Of a stretch of DNA of 55,764 bases, positions 46,401 through 55,764 are shown one piece after another. Within the stretch, counting starts at the first letter, position 1. Each line of letters opens with the position of its first letter. Both the position numbers and the translations under genes were made by a program. Location of the stretch: contig BFEA01000267.1 in the NCBI GenBank assembly GCA_003427395.1, positions 1,573,372 through 1,629,135 of the forward strand, in the 5' to 3' direction. This DNA comes from Chara braunii (taxonomy: Eukaryota; Streptophyta; Charophyceae; Charales; Characeae). Under the pieces are notes generated by a model. The model was not told where the DNA came from, did no database searches, and was given only the letters and a program-made list of their open reading frames with translations.

Positions 46401-49201
46401 CTATTCATTCTGCAGCATTCCCGCCGAGAGGCTGGCTACAAACGGGGGGTCGTCCCACGTCCTGCTTGCGTTCAGTGTCTCATCTTCCAAAAGCCATTGC
46501 AGAAAGAGCACTTGCTCTTCTGCTGACCAGATGTTGTTTGTTCGCATTCTTGTGATAGGTGTACCCAACAACTGATGTTGGAAGAACCAAACAATCTGGG
46601 TATCCGACGTGTCATGGGCTTTGGTTTTCTCAAACAGAACCAAGACTGGGGTCACCTCTTTGGGGAAGGGGAGACCCTATGGAAGACCGTACCTATGGCC
46701 ACCTGATCGCCTTGTTGAGCAATGTGGTTGTGCAGCATGTGGCGGTTGAGCATTTGCGGGGTTGTGCCCCTCCACCCATGCAGTGTGAGACGGGGGGCTG
46801 TGTCTTGGGTCCCTTTCAAGAGGTGGGTTGCCAATCTGGGGATCCTCAGGAAGACCTTCTTCAGTCCGATCTGCCAGTCCCCTCCTGGCTGGCTTCTTCT
46901 GATAGGAATGATAACCACTCCTTCCTTTGCTATCTCTCACTGACCCTCGACGGCCGTTGTACTCAAGCAGTCTCTGAACATAGTTCTTTTGGGCGGGGGT
47001 TTGATAGCGAGGGGGGAATCAGAAGCCTGCTGTACTTGTGGTTCCCGGGTGTATGCTGGTAGTAGGGCTGTCCTTTTCAGCAGCGACACATCCCAGTTGA
47101 GTTTGGACCCGGTCTAGGATGCTGATCCCAACTCCGATTCCGACTCTGATGTGGAGGTTGGATCAAGGTCAGGGTCTTCTTCTGACTGTGATTCTGATTC
47201 TTGTTCTGATTCTGGGCTCCGGATCGAGAGTTCTGTGTGATCTGTCACTGGTACTTGCGATCCTCCTGGTAGGTGTCATTGTACAGTGGCAGACGTGGGC
47301 ACCATTGTCATGCTATCCGCTGTAATATCCCGGAGGTGCAGTATGGGGCATAGGAGGTGCTGCGGGATTTCCCTTTCCGCTCCACCTCGCACCAAAGCCC
47401 TCTTGTTATCTGCTCCTCCCATTGCGGTTTCCAATTCTGAGATGATGATGCCTGGCCATGGGATTCCCTCAAAGGAGAGGTCTTCCCTTGGTTGTTGTTC
47501 TCCGGAGGAGGAGGAGTGGACTTTCGTCGTGGTTTGAAACATTCTGCTGAGGGCTTAAGCCGATTCTGTCCAGAAGACCTTGCACTATTGTGATAATTTG
47601 TTGCGCCACCACTTTCCAGCCCACTTCCGCCGGATTAGTGGCTGAGTCCAAGATGCTTTTGACAGAGGCTATGTTTGTGAATGCTCGTCTAAGCTTCTCC
47701 CAGTGCAGCGGGGGAATTAGCGAATGATCGCCTCTTCTCGATCTTTGTAGTGTTGTCATCAGATTGTTATCTGTGAGAGCTTTGAGTCTTGATCTAACCC
47801 CTTTGTCTTTGGACACCCTGTGTGCCGGTTTGTTGTTCCTTCCCTCGACTTCGTTGTTTTTTGCACTGTGATCCGTTCTTTCCTTCTCTTTTCTCGGCAT
47901 GGTCATCTCGACTTCTGGTCCCGGTGGGGGGGCCAGGGCCACTGCATTGACTGGGGGGGTTACGAGCACTGTGTGCATCTCCACCTCTGCATGGGCTCGC
48001 ACTATTGCGCCCATCTCCGGGGTCATGTTGTAGGTAGGGGCCGGATTGGTCCCTGTCTGCCATTGTTGTTGTGGGACTAGCATGTGTGCCTCAGACATAT
48101 CGTTTTTTTGCCCCACTTGATAAGCCAGACCTTCATCTGTGTCAGCGTGACCTGGAGGGGGTGGGCCTGCATGCTAGTGATCCATGGGTAGGCAACCCAT
48201 GGGGTCATTCGTCGTCGTTTCCACCCCTTCCATGGTTCCATGGTCCCTGTGGGGGGGGGGATGTCTGATAGTATTTTTTTCAATTTTTCCACTGTCTGCA
48301 GCTCCTTTTCTGCCCTCTCCACCTCGAGCTTGTGTTGTTTGGGTTGTCATCCCTGCTTCTTCCAAGATTTCCCTGGCCTTTCTCCTGTCCCTGGTCCACA
48401 CCGCCTTTTTGCTTTTCCTTTCCCTTCCCGTCCCCTTGCTACCCCCTTCAGCAGCCTCACCATTGTCCTCTCTCTCTCCCATCTCGCTCTTTTCCCTTAC
48501 CCTTCTCTTTCTTTTCCCCTATCTGCTGCTGCTTCTCTGCCTGTGTTCTTGCCTACCCTATCTTTTCCCCTTTGTTTGTCCTCAAATCCTCCTCATTCAT
48601 TCTTTTGTCTGCATTTTTGTGGAGGCCATTTTGTTTGTCATTCTGTTTTTCCCTGTGATGTTGTCCTCCCCCGGGGAAGGACTTAGTCGGTGCTCTTAGT
48701 GGCCGGGGTCGATATGGTGTTCGCAGGAGATCTGCCTGGTCTTCCTTCTCCCTCCCAGGTCCATGTTCCTGGTTCGTTGATCGCTCTCCGTCTGAACACC
48801 CATCCTTCATAGGTTGGATCTTCTGGAATCCATCTGCCTGGCTCTCCCGGGTGGGGCTTGACCAATCCTTTCATTTGCTTCCCCTGCATTGCTGGGCAGT
48901 GGAGGTCAATATTGAGATGGCCTCTCTGGCTGCATGTGTAGCACCATGGGTCCTGTGGGTGGTTGACTTGGACAGCGTATGTCTTACCTTCCTGCGAGAA
49001 GGACCACTGTCCACTCACCAGGAAGCCGAGGGCCGGGTCCCAGTCCACCGCCACCAGGAGCGTGTCGTCCCGTTTCGGGAGAAACTGGGGCTGATCGTTT
49101 ATGTAGCCCAAGACTGGGGCGATCTGATGCAAGTCTGTCAAGATTGCTCCTTGCACACAGAGAGGAGCGAACCTGAATTCCACCCAAAAATGGTTTTTCA
49201 T
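46401..49201 (-). pseudogene. LINE copy B ORF1 (gag-like, zinc knuckle), broken
   Basis: The N-terminal part (48683-49201) starts MKNHFWVEFRFAPL and contains one knuckle CYTCSQRGHLNIDLHC (CX2CX4HX6C, wider than the usual spacing). A charged, proline-rich middle follows (47469-48482, for example MPRKEKERTDHSAKN). The C-terminal domain (46401-46918) has RTNNIW, LLEDETL and WDDPPFV, shared with copy A. Several frame changes separate the parts. ORF1 proteins of L1-type elements bind element RNA. Confidence 0.7.
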
Positions 49202-49433
49202 GAGTTGCTCCCTTCTCTAATCCGATGTGAGTTGAAGATACAACCAAGGCGATAAGCACATAAAGCATATGTGAAGGACGAAAGGTAGTGGGGAGAAGAG
49301 ATGATGCAAGACGAAAGTTGTAACCCCGAGCGCAAACCGGCTCGAACAAGATTAAACAATGAGCACCAGCCAAAAGAGCGAAAAAAATGGCGCCGAAGCA
49401 CCATAGACATGAAGTGGGGTGGCGATATGATCC

Positions 49434-49475
49434 GACACGTGTTTCAACCGGCTCGCCACTACCGGTCATCGTCAG
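49434..49475 (-). ncRNA. Hammerhead-ribozyme-like core
   Basis: On the minus strand the order is CTGACGA (49475-49469), one T, stem II GACCGG with CCGGTT (49467-49462 and 49451-49446) around a 10-nt loop, then GAAAC (49445-49441). A 4-nt loop and GTC ending at 49434 close a 2-bp stem III. All conserved hammerhead core bases (CUGANGA, GAA, UH) are present, and the GAAACACGTGTC form is what I remember from Penelope-like elements. Stem I is weak as far as I can fold it (two C-G pairs, then mismatches), so activity is doubtful. It lies 3' of the RT-like element on the same strand. Confidence 0.5.
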
Positions 49476-49719
49476 GGGTTAGTGCACGGTGAGACATCTA
49501 TCAGATAGTACTGTAAACCTATATACTACTCAAACGAGAGAGGCCTGCATTCGAAAAGCAGACGTGGAAAAACAAGCTAGGACACTAGAGACAGGGAGAG
49601 GTAACTTCTAAAAACACGTCAAGGCCGACTGCAAAGAGAATAGGGCCGTTACTGGATCATAATTTCCACTGAGTAAAACAACGTACCCAGTTATCCCAAG
49701 CACCTCCAATTTTAATATT

Positions 49720-51590
49720 CTAATGGAGAAGGACTTTGTCAAAAAACTCATCGGATTCCGGAAAGTTCCGCAACATTAGTTCCAATTTAAGGGACCACAG
49801 AAAGGGGGCTTCACCGGGAGGCACAATTCCCATAGCCCTAGCCCTGTGTAAAAATGAAGATATGACCGCCATCTTCTGCGACTTGCTGCTATATGAGTTG
49901 TGGTCTTGCAAGTCTTGAAAAACAATTCACCTCCCTTCCAACAAATTATCCCGGTTTTTGTCAAGGACCTGACAATATACCCGAGCGAGTTCCTGGACTA
50001 CCATGAAACGACATCCTAGGTACGGCCACTCCGAATCACTGCTGGTTTTCTCCAACGTTAAATGTTTGTTATAGCATCCCTTCTCAAAACCAAGCAGAAT
50101 TTTGGACGCCTTAATTATCGAAGTGGCAACCATTTTTCGATACTTAACAAAAAACGACACGTCGTCCAACAATCGGCAACCGAAAACTAGCGGAGCATCA
50201 CGACCCAAACTCCTCAGAAAAACAAATTCATTTTGGACGTACGTGAGATAGGCAAGAGAAGGGTTTGAAGACTTACCCATGAGAATTCTGAGTTTTTGTT
50301 TGACCAACTTACCGTCCACAGCCCAAGGCATGCAGGAGTTCATCTTCCTTGCCGCATACTCCTTTCTACTAGCGTCCAACACGTCGTGCTCCGTCCCGGG
50401 TAGAACTTGTAACCCCATATTATCTAAGAATAACTTCCTTATCGCTATCTTGTAGAAAGTTGGACAGCAAAACAAACTATCACCAGTATTGTGATCGACA
50501 GAACAAATGACAAAACCTCCCAATGTTTCCCTCCCCGTTTCCACTTGTTGCAAAGTGATATAAGAAGATCTATCAAGAATATCTCGAAAGCATTCTAGGA
50601 GTACATGCGTAGGTACATCAACCCTAGTCCTGCAAAACTTAAACAACGAAACAATCAACTCCTTTCTCAATCTGTTGTGGTTCTGATAAAATTCAGGTGG
50701 AACAATATTCTTTGAATTTGCAAATTCCTCAGGAAGAAAACGCACATCTTCTGCTCTAAAGCGAACATGCCCGCCAGTACATGAGAAAATAAAATCCATA
50801 TATGTACACGCACATTGAAGACTAGAGGACTGCGAATAGACACAAAATTTATGCATAGCTTCAACAATTGACTTATTGCGGGTAAACACTAAACGAAAAT
50901 ATCTACTCAATTTACGGAGATAGAAAGGTGGCGGTTCAAGAGATAAAAATAATTATTACATACGTCGCGAAGCCTGCCCTTACAAAGACAAAAGTCGAAC
51001 TTAATACGAAAAACCAGTCTGACCGACAGACTAAGATTGGACTTCTTCGGGAAGGCATGGGCTAAGATGAGACGAAGTGATATACAAGAACGCTAACCTG
51101 AGATTGATCGAACGGTGTGGTAGAGGGAGATTAAATCTTCAAAGGTTCGAGATGACAGATCCTTCCTGATGACAAGAAGACTAAGAAGCTTGATGAGAGA
51201 ATTTTTAAGCACCAAAGCACGCAAGCAAAAAAAAGAGATCTCAATGAAAGTAATAGCAGCACCTACACGAAACCAATGACGATAATGTCGAAGCAGCCCG
51301 ATAGAGATGGAGGGAGAAGAGATTACCTATGACCCAAACAACCTACGCACCAATTTCCAGTTAATATCCGCAAAATCATTTCTGTTAGTACATCGGACAA
51401 TGATGGACGACAAACCTTTGCCGGCAGCATCGCGGACAATGGTCAGAAGGTCGTTGGAGGAAGACAAGGTACGGGGAAGACGTCCGCTACTTACCACAAT
51501 TTTACGTTGAACCTTAAGACGCTTACAAAGACCCGGACGACATCTACGCTTGCGTCGTTTGAAGAAGTAGATAGACAATAATTCGAGGCT
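49720..51590 (-). pseudogene. Penelope-like reverse-transcriptase domain protein, decayed
   Basis: The longest frame (49927-50910) opens with a TTG, not ATG, after two stops. It shows RT-type blocks: KLRILMGKSSNPSLAYL (the MG...P.LA of RT motif B), CRLLDDVSFFV (the DD of motif C) and HLTLEKTSSD...YLGC. A further piece (49720-49911) has a thumb-like ISSFLHRARA and LMLRNFPES. Upstream, one frame from about 51578 (RRKRRCRPGLCKRLKVQRK) runs on past two TAG codons into the RT region, with one frame shift near 50940. I assign it to RT by motif order only; the closest known class seems to be Penelope-like. I recall related proteins from Chara, unverified. Confidence 0.6.
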
Positions 51591-52058
51591 GGAGAGTAAG
51601 TGTGAATAAAATATGACTCATATTTGAGGAGATCGAGGGTAGAGGGAGCAACGAAGATGGGAATAGTGATATAACTAATAAGTCCTACCTATCTAAGCCA
51701 ACCATACAACTTCTGATTTCTACCAGAGACCAGTCAGTCGACTATGCTCCTTCAATCGAACCAAAGCATATCTTTCGTAACACCCAATATATACATTCTT
51801 GTACCACAGAGAAAGAAGGACGTAGACAATCGAACCAGAACAATTCTTAAAGTCATAGTTAGAGTATAATAACTAAAGCAGACAACTGCTAAACTTCGTA
51901 CCCCATCTAATTTGATTACAAAGAAGGAGTAAGATGACAACTACACGAAAAATAAATTCAACAACATTGAGAAACTTACCGTTAAAATAACCACTCGATC
52001 TGTGATCTTGACAAAGAACAACTAGGTTCCAAAGATGACTCACGCATAGGGTGTCTCC
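51591..52058 (-). other. A/T-rich spacer with splice-donor-like sites
   Basis: No coding frame is visible between the coiled-coil and RT parts. On the minus strand AACGGTAAGT (near 51975-51985) is a strong 5' splice-site match, and GATGAGTAAGG near 52065 is another. This could be an intron of a single gene or the UTR between two frames. Confidence 0.4.
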
Positions 52059-53303
52059 TTACTCATCTTGGACTTTTTCTGTGGATGTGGTGTACTGTTG
52101 TAGCTTATCATCATCCCCTTGGTCAACATCTTTGCCTCTAGTTGGCTTTACTCTCAGGCGATCAAACTCACGCCTTACCCTGATCTCAACAACGTCAGTC
52201 TTTGCGTGCTCCAATTTGATATAGGAGGTGCCTTCTTCGTGACATAATTCTTCCATCTTAGATTTCTTCAACAAATAGAGTTTTTTCCTTTCCCGGTCTT
52301 GTAGACGACCTGATTATGATTCATCAGCATTTGAGCCACCATTGTTCACGGCAACATCATCCTCTTTGTCAGAGTCCTTCACATCCAATGCGGCAAAGGA
52401 GGTTTTTAAACTTTGAGGTGTAGTGCGTCTGCGAACAACTCGTCGTGCCACCGACTCTGAGGCAAAATTTACTCGGACCTTCATAAGTCTTTCCTTTCAT
52501 GCCTGCGCCTCATGCTTTGCCATATATTTCCCTTCGACAATGCTTTTGTCGTCCTTACACAAAGTTTCCAAGTCTTTAGGTGTGCACATTGCCATGGTTT
52601 TCAGAAGCTGGTTTCTGCTTTGCTTCAACAGGCTCTTCTGGAGGGCTACGAGTGGGGACAGCGTCCGATGCTCTCTTCTATGATGCTTCAGGCTATCGAC
52701 TTCCTCCTTAAGATCTTAAAAATCTTTCTTCATCAGCTTATTCTCCTTCTTAAGAGCACTGACCTCCTCGTTTTTCCTCTCTAATGTTTCTCTAAACATC
52801 CTCATATCGTCCAACTTCTTATTGAGTTCATCAATCTCTTCCACCTCCTTCCGTTTAGATTCCCCTTCACTTCTAAGTGACTATCTTTCCTTATACTCGT
52901 TAAGCTCGATGCAACGCCCATCCTCCTCTCTCCATCTTTCTTGAGTTTTCTTCAGTTCCTCCTTTTCTCTTCTCGATTCGGTGATGCTTGATACCGCCTT
53001 ATCCGATCTTGCCTTCAATTTTAATTCCTCCAACTCTCTTTAAGTCTAGATGACTCCAGATCTCAAGGATTGACAACCTCAGGAATATCGACTGTTTTTC
53101 CCAACGCAGATTCACAGACAACCTTCATGTTGTGCCCGACAATCTGTCCGATTTTAAGAATAAACAACTCCTCCTACTTCTCAAAGAACACCTTCTCATC
53201 CTCAACTTGCTTCTTTTTCCTTTCTTCTTCCAGCTTCTTTTTCATCTCTCTCTCTTTCTTAAGACATGCTTTTTCTTTAATCTGCTCGAACAACAGATCA
53301 TAG
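52059..53303 (-). pseudogene. Coiled-coil protein part of the RT-like element, decayed
   Basis: Read on the minus strand, one frame runs from about 53303 with few stops. It has KEREMKKKLEEERKKKQ, a globular patch (LKIGQIVGHNMKVVCES), then heptad-rich text (TESRREKEELKKTQERW and EEVSALKKENKLMKKDF). After frame changes it ends in 52059-52274 with MEELCHEEGTSYIKLEHAK and an acidic tail. At least four stops interrupt it. No zinc knuckle is visible. The adjacent same-strand RT region suggests one element. The function is unknown; an RNA-binding or multimerising role is only a guess. Confidence 0.55.
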
Positions 53304-53940
53304 ACTTTGTATCACTAAAGAAAAAAACTCCTCAACACAGCCATAAATCACGTAGTAGACCAGCGAAGCTTTACTACTAATTGGCCATCAAAACTGTAGA
53401 ATGAAGAAAATTATCACTGTGGTAAAGGGTGCATCCGTCGGCATAAGTACGCCGACAGTCGGGAGAAAGCTTGATCAAACGATCTGTAGTCCCGCTCAGC
53501 AACCAGACCGACACCTATCAGCTCCAATGCTCCTCATGTCGCGACTCTCATGGTGATGCCTTCCTCCAGTCAAGGCTCTGTATCTAAAACCAGGGGAGGA
53601 AAACCCCTGACCGGTTGCAATTAGGTATGAGGCGGCGACCAGGATATCAGCCGTCAGTTGTCCCCACTTCAAACTCCCTCCATTCGTCAACTGAACAGGA
53701 TTCCCGACAAATACCGACCAAGACCAGCCATAGCCAGGGGCTTGGTATTACCCCTGCGAAGCATACACCCCAGTGGCACCCGCGCCCGCGCGCCCTACAC
53801 CACTTGTCGCCCCTGCCACGCCGCTAGCAAGTTCTGGCGTGCGAAGCCAAACACTCGTTGACCGCGTTGTGCGATTTCCCACTGCCCTGTTGCCGCCTAA
53901 GTGACACGTTATCTCTGCGTTACCGCAACACTAAACAAGC
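53304..53940. other. Intergenic, two small hairpins
   Basis: GTCGGC-ATAAGTAC-GCCGAC (near 53437-53456) and CCAGGGGAGGAAAACCCCTG (near 53590-53610) can form short hairpins. No gene is recognised. It may be the 5' leader of the minus-strand element. Confidence 0.35.
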
Positions 53941-53942
53941 CG

Positions 53943-53951
53943 GACCTCTGT

Positions 53952-53983
<32 letters not shown>

Positions 53984-54030
53984 GGGCCCTGTGCAAGGAT
54001 GACACACATAAATAAAAAAATGGTCCAAAT
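53943..54030 (+). ncRNA. U6 snRNA-like copy, probable pseudogene
   Basis: TAAAATTGGAACGATACAGA followed by GAAGATTAGCATGG reproduces the U6 core, including the ACAGAGA box and AGC triad. Then GTGCAAGGATGACACACATA and ATGGTCCAAAT follow. The 5' hairpin is largely missing, the internal stem-loop region has substitutions (TAAAAAAA in place of the usual CGAGA-type bases), and the 3' end runs into ATATGG instead of a T run. No USE or TATA box lies at the normal distance upstream. U6 is the catalytic spliceosomal RNA; this copy looks inactive. Confidence 0.85.
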
Positions 54031-54217
54031 ATGGTAAAGAATTTTGATGTGACCCTGAGGCAAACGTTGTTCAGTTTATCTACTTAAGCGACCGGTACCT
54101 TTCCCATATGTCGGCCGCGGGCATCTAGTAGCCTACTTATGAAAAATAGCCGTCATGCCATCGTCTATATTTTTCATCGATGGCGCGTAGCGACCGAATT
54201 TGAATTTGAGACCCGCG

Positions 54218-54270
54218 GTCCCACATATGAGAAAGGAAGTGGTGGTTTAACGTATATATATATATATATT
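54218..54270 (+). promoter_or_regulatory. Pol III snRNA promoter-like pair (USE and TATA)
   Basis: GTCCCACATAT (54218-54228) matches 9 of 11 bases of the plant upstream sequence element. It is followed 24 nt later by TATATA (from 54253), the spacing typical of plant Pol III snRNA genes. No T-run terminator follows within about 300 bp, and the TA run could be a simple microsatellite, so confidence is low. Confidence 0.25.
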
Positions 54271-54302
54271 TAATTGCTTGGACCTTCCCTGGTCCTTGCA
54301 CG

Positions 54303-54344
54303 GCCGGGCCGCCTGGGAAAACAGGGTGACCCGGGCGGCCCGGC
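54303..54344. repeat. Perfect 11-bp GC hairpin
   Basis: GCCGGGCCGCC (54303-54313) is the exact reverse complement of GGCGGCCCGGC (54334-54344), with a 20-nt loop. Confidence 0.85.
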
Positions 54345-54741
54345 TTGAAACCTTCGATCCCGTTGCGGCACTGGGTGATGGAGGAGTGCCGCCATTGCCC
54401 AGGAGATCGGAGACTTCTGCGACTTTACAGTTTGAAATATAGCACACCGTGAGATGGGGCAAGAATTACTCACAGTAACACCTTCATCAGAGGGGCAATA
54501 ATCACTCACAGTAACACCTTCAACAGACTCAGACACATGTGTATATGGCAACAAGCAGATAGATAGTAGATAAACAGTAAGTGAGTGTAAACAGAGATGT
54601 AATCATCATCATAAGCGATAGTTTACTGAATACTCCATTACAAATGATCTGATAAAGTGTTGGGCCACTCAATGCCCAACCCCTCATGCATACTGAGAAA
54701 CCATGCTTACACTACCTTTCTTTCTCACATTGTATTATACA
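54345..54741. other. Intergenic, nothing recognised
   Basis: A short direct repeat ACTCACAGTAACACCTTCA occurs at about 54469 and 54504. I see nothing else. Confidence 0.35.
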
Positions 54742-54855
54742 AGGACGCTCGACCCGATTTCCAGCAGGTGCTGCTCCCCACCAATAGATGGAGCCTCCCC
54801 GATTATGCTAATGGTGTCTGCTCCTACCAGCACCCCTAGCAGCCGATCGGGTTGT
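54742..54855 (+). repeat. SINE-like repeat copy 8
   Basis: The head CGACCCGATTTCCAGCAGGT and CCCACCAATAGATGGAG is followed by a body with GGTGTCTGCTCCTACCAGCA, similar to the inverted body of copy 1. The A-rich tail is missing or lost. Confidence 0.7.
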
Positions 54856-55029
54856 TTTCATAGTTGCGGCGCACGACGGTGAGCCAGTTTGTGCACGATT
54901 TGCTCAGTGACACGTAGCGCTGCGCACCACACAGCGCACCGTGGCGCCCTGCACAACAAAAAATAGGGGTAGGGGGAAACAGAAAAAAATGGGTTTTCGT
55001 TCGGAGGGCGGGCCCCCACCTCGGCAAAA
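54856..55029. other. Intergenic, nothing recognised
   Basis: GC-rich sequence without a believable coding frame; the long minus-strand frame here is composition-driven. Confidence 0.35.
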
Positions 55030-55201
55030 ATGACGAGCGGGGCGCGCGACTCGGGAAACCGGCTGCGCCCCGCCTCCGAAATGTTTTTTGGGGTAAGGGC
55101 CTGCCGAATTCAAAATTTCGAATTCGGCAGGCCCTTCCCCCACAAAATGTTTTGGAGAAGCTGGACGGCCGTTTTCCCGGAGTCGCACACCCATTCGCCA
55201 T
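55030..55201. repeat. Foldback (MITE-like) element, about 172 bp
   Basis: The arms pair along most of the length: ATGACGAGCGGGGCGCGCGA on the left matches the complement of TCGCACACCCATTCGCCAT on the right. The pairing becomes near-perfect at the centre (AAGGGCCTGCCGAATTC and GAATTCGGCAGGCCCTT around AAAATTTC). No coding frame is present. Confidence 0.8.
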
Positions 55202-55466
55202 TTCAATCTTGACATCACGAAGGAGGGAGGGAGCAACACTGCGAGGGACGACCAAGAAGCGAGCAACGAAGGCGGGGAGCAGCGGGGGGAGGGCGACGAA
55301 GGTGGGAGAAGCAGGAGACCAACGAAGGTGAGAGAAGCGGGAGACCAACGAAGGAGGGAAGGAGGGACACGGCGGGAAACCATCGGCGTACGAAGCAGCT
55401 ATGGGAAGGAGCAGCGGGCAGCGGGAGACAGGCGGGCAGCCATGAAGGTGGGCGCCCACCACCTAC

Positions 55467-55469
<3 letters not shown>
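55202..55469. other. Purine-rich intergenic repeats
   Basis: Imperfect GAAGGNGGGA and GCGGGAGACCAACGAAGG-like words recur. I see no gene. Confidence 0.4.
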
Positions 55470-55544
<75 letters not shown>

Positions 55545-55590
55545 CTCTCTCTCATTCTCTCACACATCTTATCGCAGACACACACACACA
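55470..55590. repeat. (CT)n and (CA)n microsatellites
   Basis: About 75 bp of CT repeats with small interruptions is followed by a short CA run near 55576-55592. Confidence 0.95.
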
Positions 55591-55764
55591 CACGGAACCA
55601 AACAAGCAAGTTTGGCGGTGTATATTTCCATGTTATAACCGTAGATTTGACCGATTATGCTCATCCTATCGATGGAAGTAGTGTGAGGCCGGCCGAGGGG
55701 TTGGAGACTTACCTGTTGGCCAGTGCGTTCCTCATCCTGTCCATGGAAAACTCTCTCTCTCTCT
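55591..55764. other. Contig end running into (CT)n
   Basis: Unremarkable sequence ends in CTCTCTCTCTCT at the last base. This is consistent with an assembly that stopped at a microsatellite. Confidence 0.6.

Larger units (their letters stand above)
33349..49201 (-). mobile_element. LINE copy B, split by a Ty3/gypsy insertion and an internal inversion
   Basis: This has the same family and order as copy A. ORF1 with a zinc knuckle (to 49201), endonuclease and the first part of RT lie on the minus strand down to about 44.76 kb. The rest of RT lies on the plus strand (43.14-44.76 kb). The next piece is again minus (42.88-43.13 kb). An LTR element then occupies 34471-42882, and the C-terminal zinc region (33349-34470) completes ORF2. 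Without the gypsy element it would be about 7.5 kb. All parts carry stops. Confidence 0.85.

Noticed and set aside
48184-48699. Plus-strand frames of 100-170 codons in LINE copy B ORF1
   Set aside because: They are complements of the charged ORF1 middle region and have no motif of their own.
54480-54500. CTGATGAAGG on the minus strand as a second hammerhead
   Set aside because: The rest of the core (GAAAC and GUC) is absent downstream.
54836-55462. 208-codon minus-strand Pro/Ser-rich frame
   Set aside because: It crosses the foldback element and purine repeats. Composition alone explains the open frame.

Overview
This is eukaryotic, plant-type DNA. Its one intact gene encodes an axonemal dynein heavy chain, so the organism builds motile cilia or flagella. 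The other coding traces are decayed transposable elements and pseudogenes. The mix of a flagellar motor gene, a Ty3/gypsy chromovirus primed by initiator-tRNA-Met, plant telo-box and GAGA motifs, a U6-like copy and an unusual coiled-coil/reverse-transcriptase element points to a streptophyte with swimming sperm. A charophyte alga such as Chara is my best guess, resting on recall of similar repeat proteins rather than a search. The window looks like one whole contig: base 1 lies inside a back-to-back Nextera transposon adapter and the last bases run into a (CT)n microsatellite.

Layout. 1-946: adapter artefact, poly-T, and a duplicated telo-box plus (GA)n leader. 947-14476 (+): intron-free 4509-residue dynein heavy chain with all four P-loops, stalk and C-terminal domain, closest in my judgement to outer-arm gamma (DNAH5/DNAH8-like) chains. 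14.5-18 kb: microsatellites, a 164-bp tandem duplication and a short interspersed repeat. 18.0-23.2 kb (-): a dead LINE with endonuclease, reverse transcriptase and a C-terminal zinc motif. 23.3-33.3 kb: foldback (MITE-like) elements, copies of a short SINE-like repeat, an hnRNP pseudogene (-), a minisatellite and a long poly-G run. 33.3-49.2 kb: a second LINE of the same family (-), broken by an 8.4-kb Ty3/gypsy chromovirus (34471-42882, +, two LTRs and a 4-bp target duplication) and by an internal inversion of about 1.6 kb (43.14-44.76 kb). 49.4-53.3 kb (-): a decayed element with a coiled-coil part, a Penelope-like reverse-transcriptase domain and, downstream on the same strand, a hammerhead-ribozyme-like core. 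53.9-55.8 kb: a U6 snRNA-like copy, a GC hairpin, a SINE-like copy, a foldback element and (CT)n.

The window holds no operon-like set of cooperating genes. The dynein chain would act with other axonemal subunits encoded elsewhere. The rest records successive insertion, inversion and point-mutation decay. Several premature stops in both LINEs and the gypsy element sit at Trp codons (TGG to TGA or TAG), which suggests decay by cytosine deamination.
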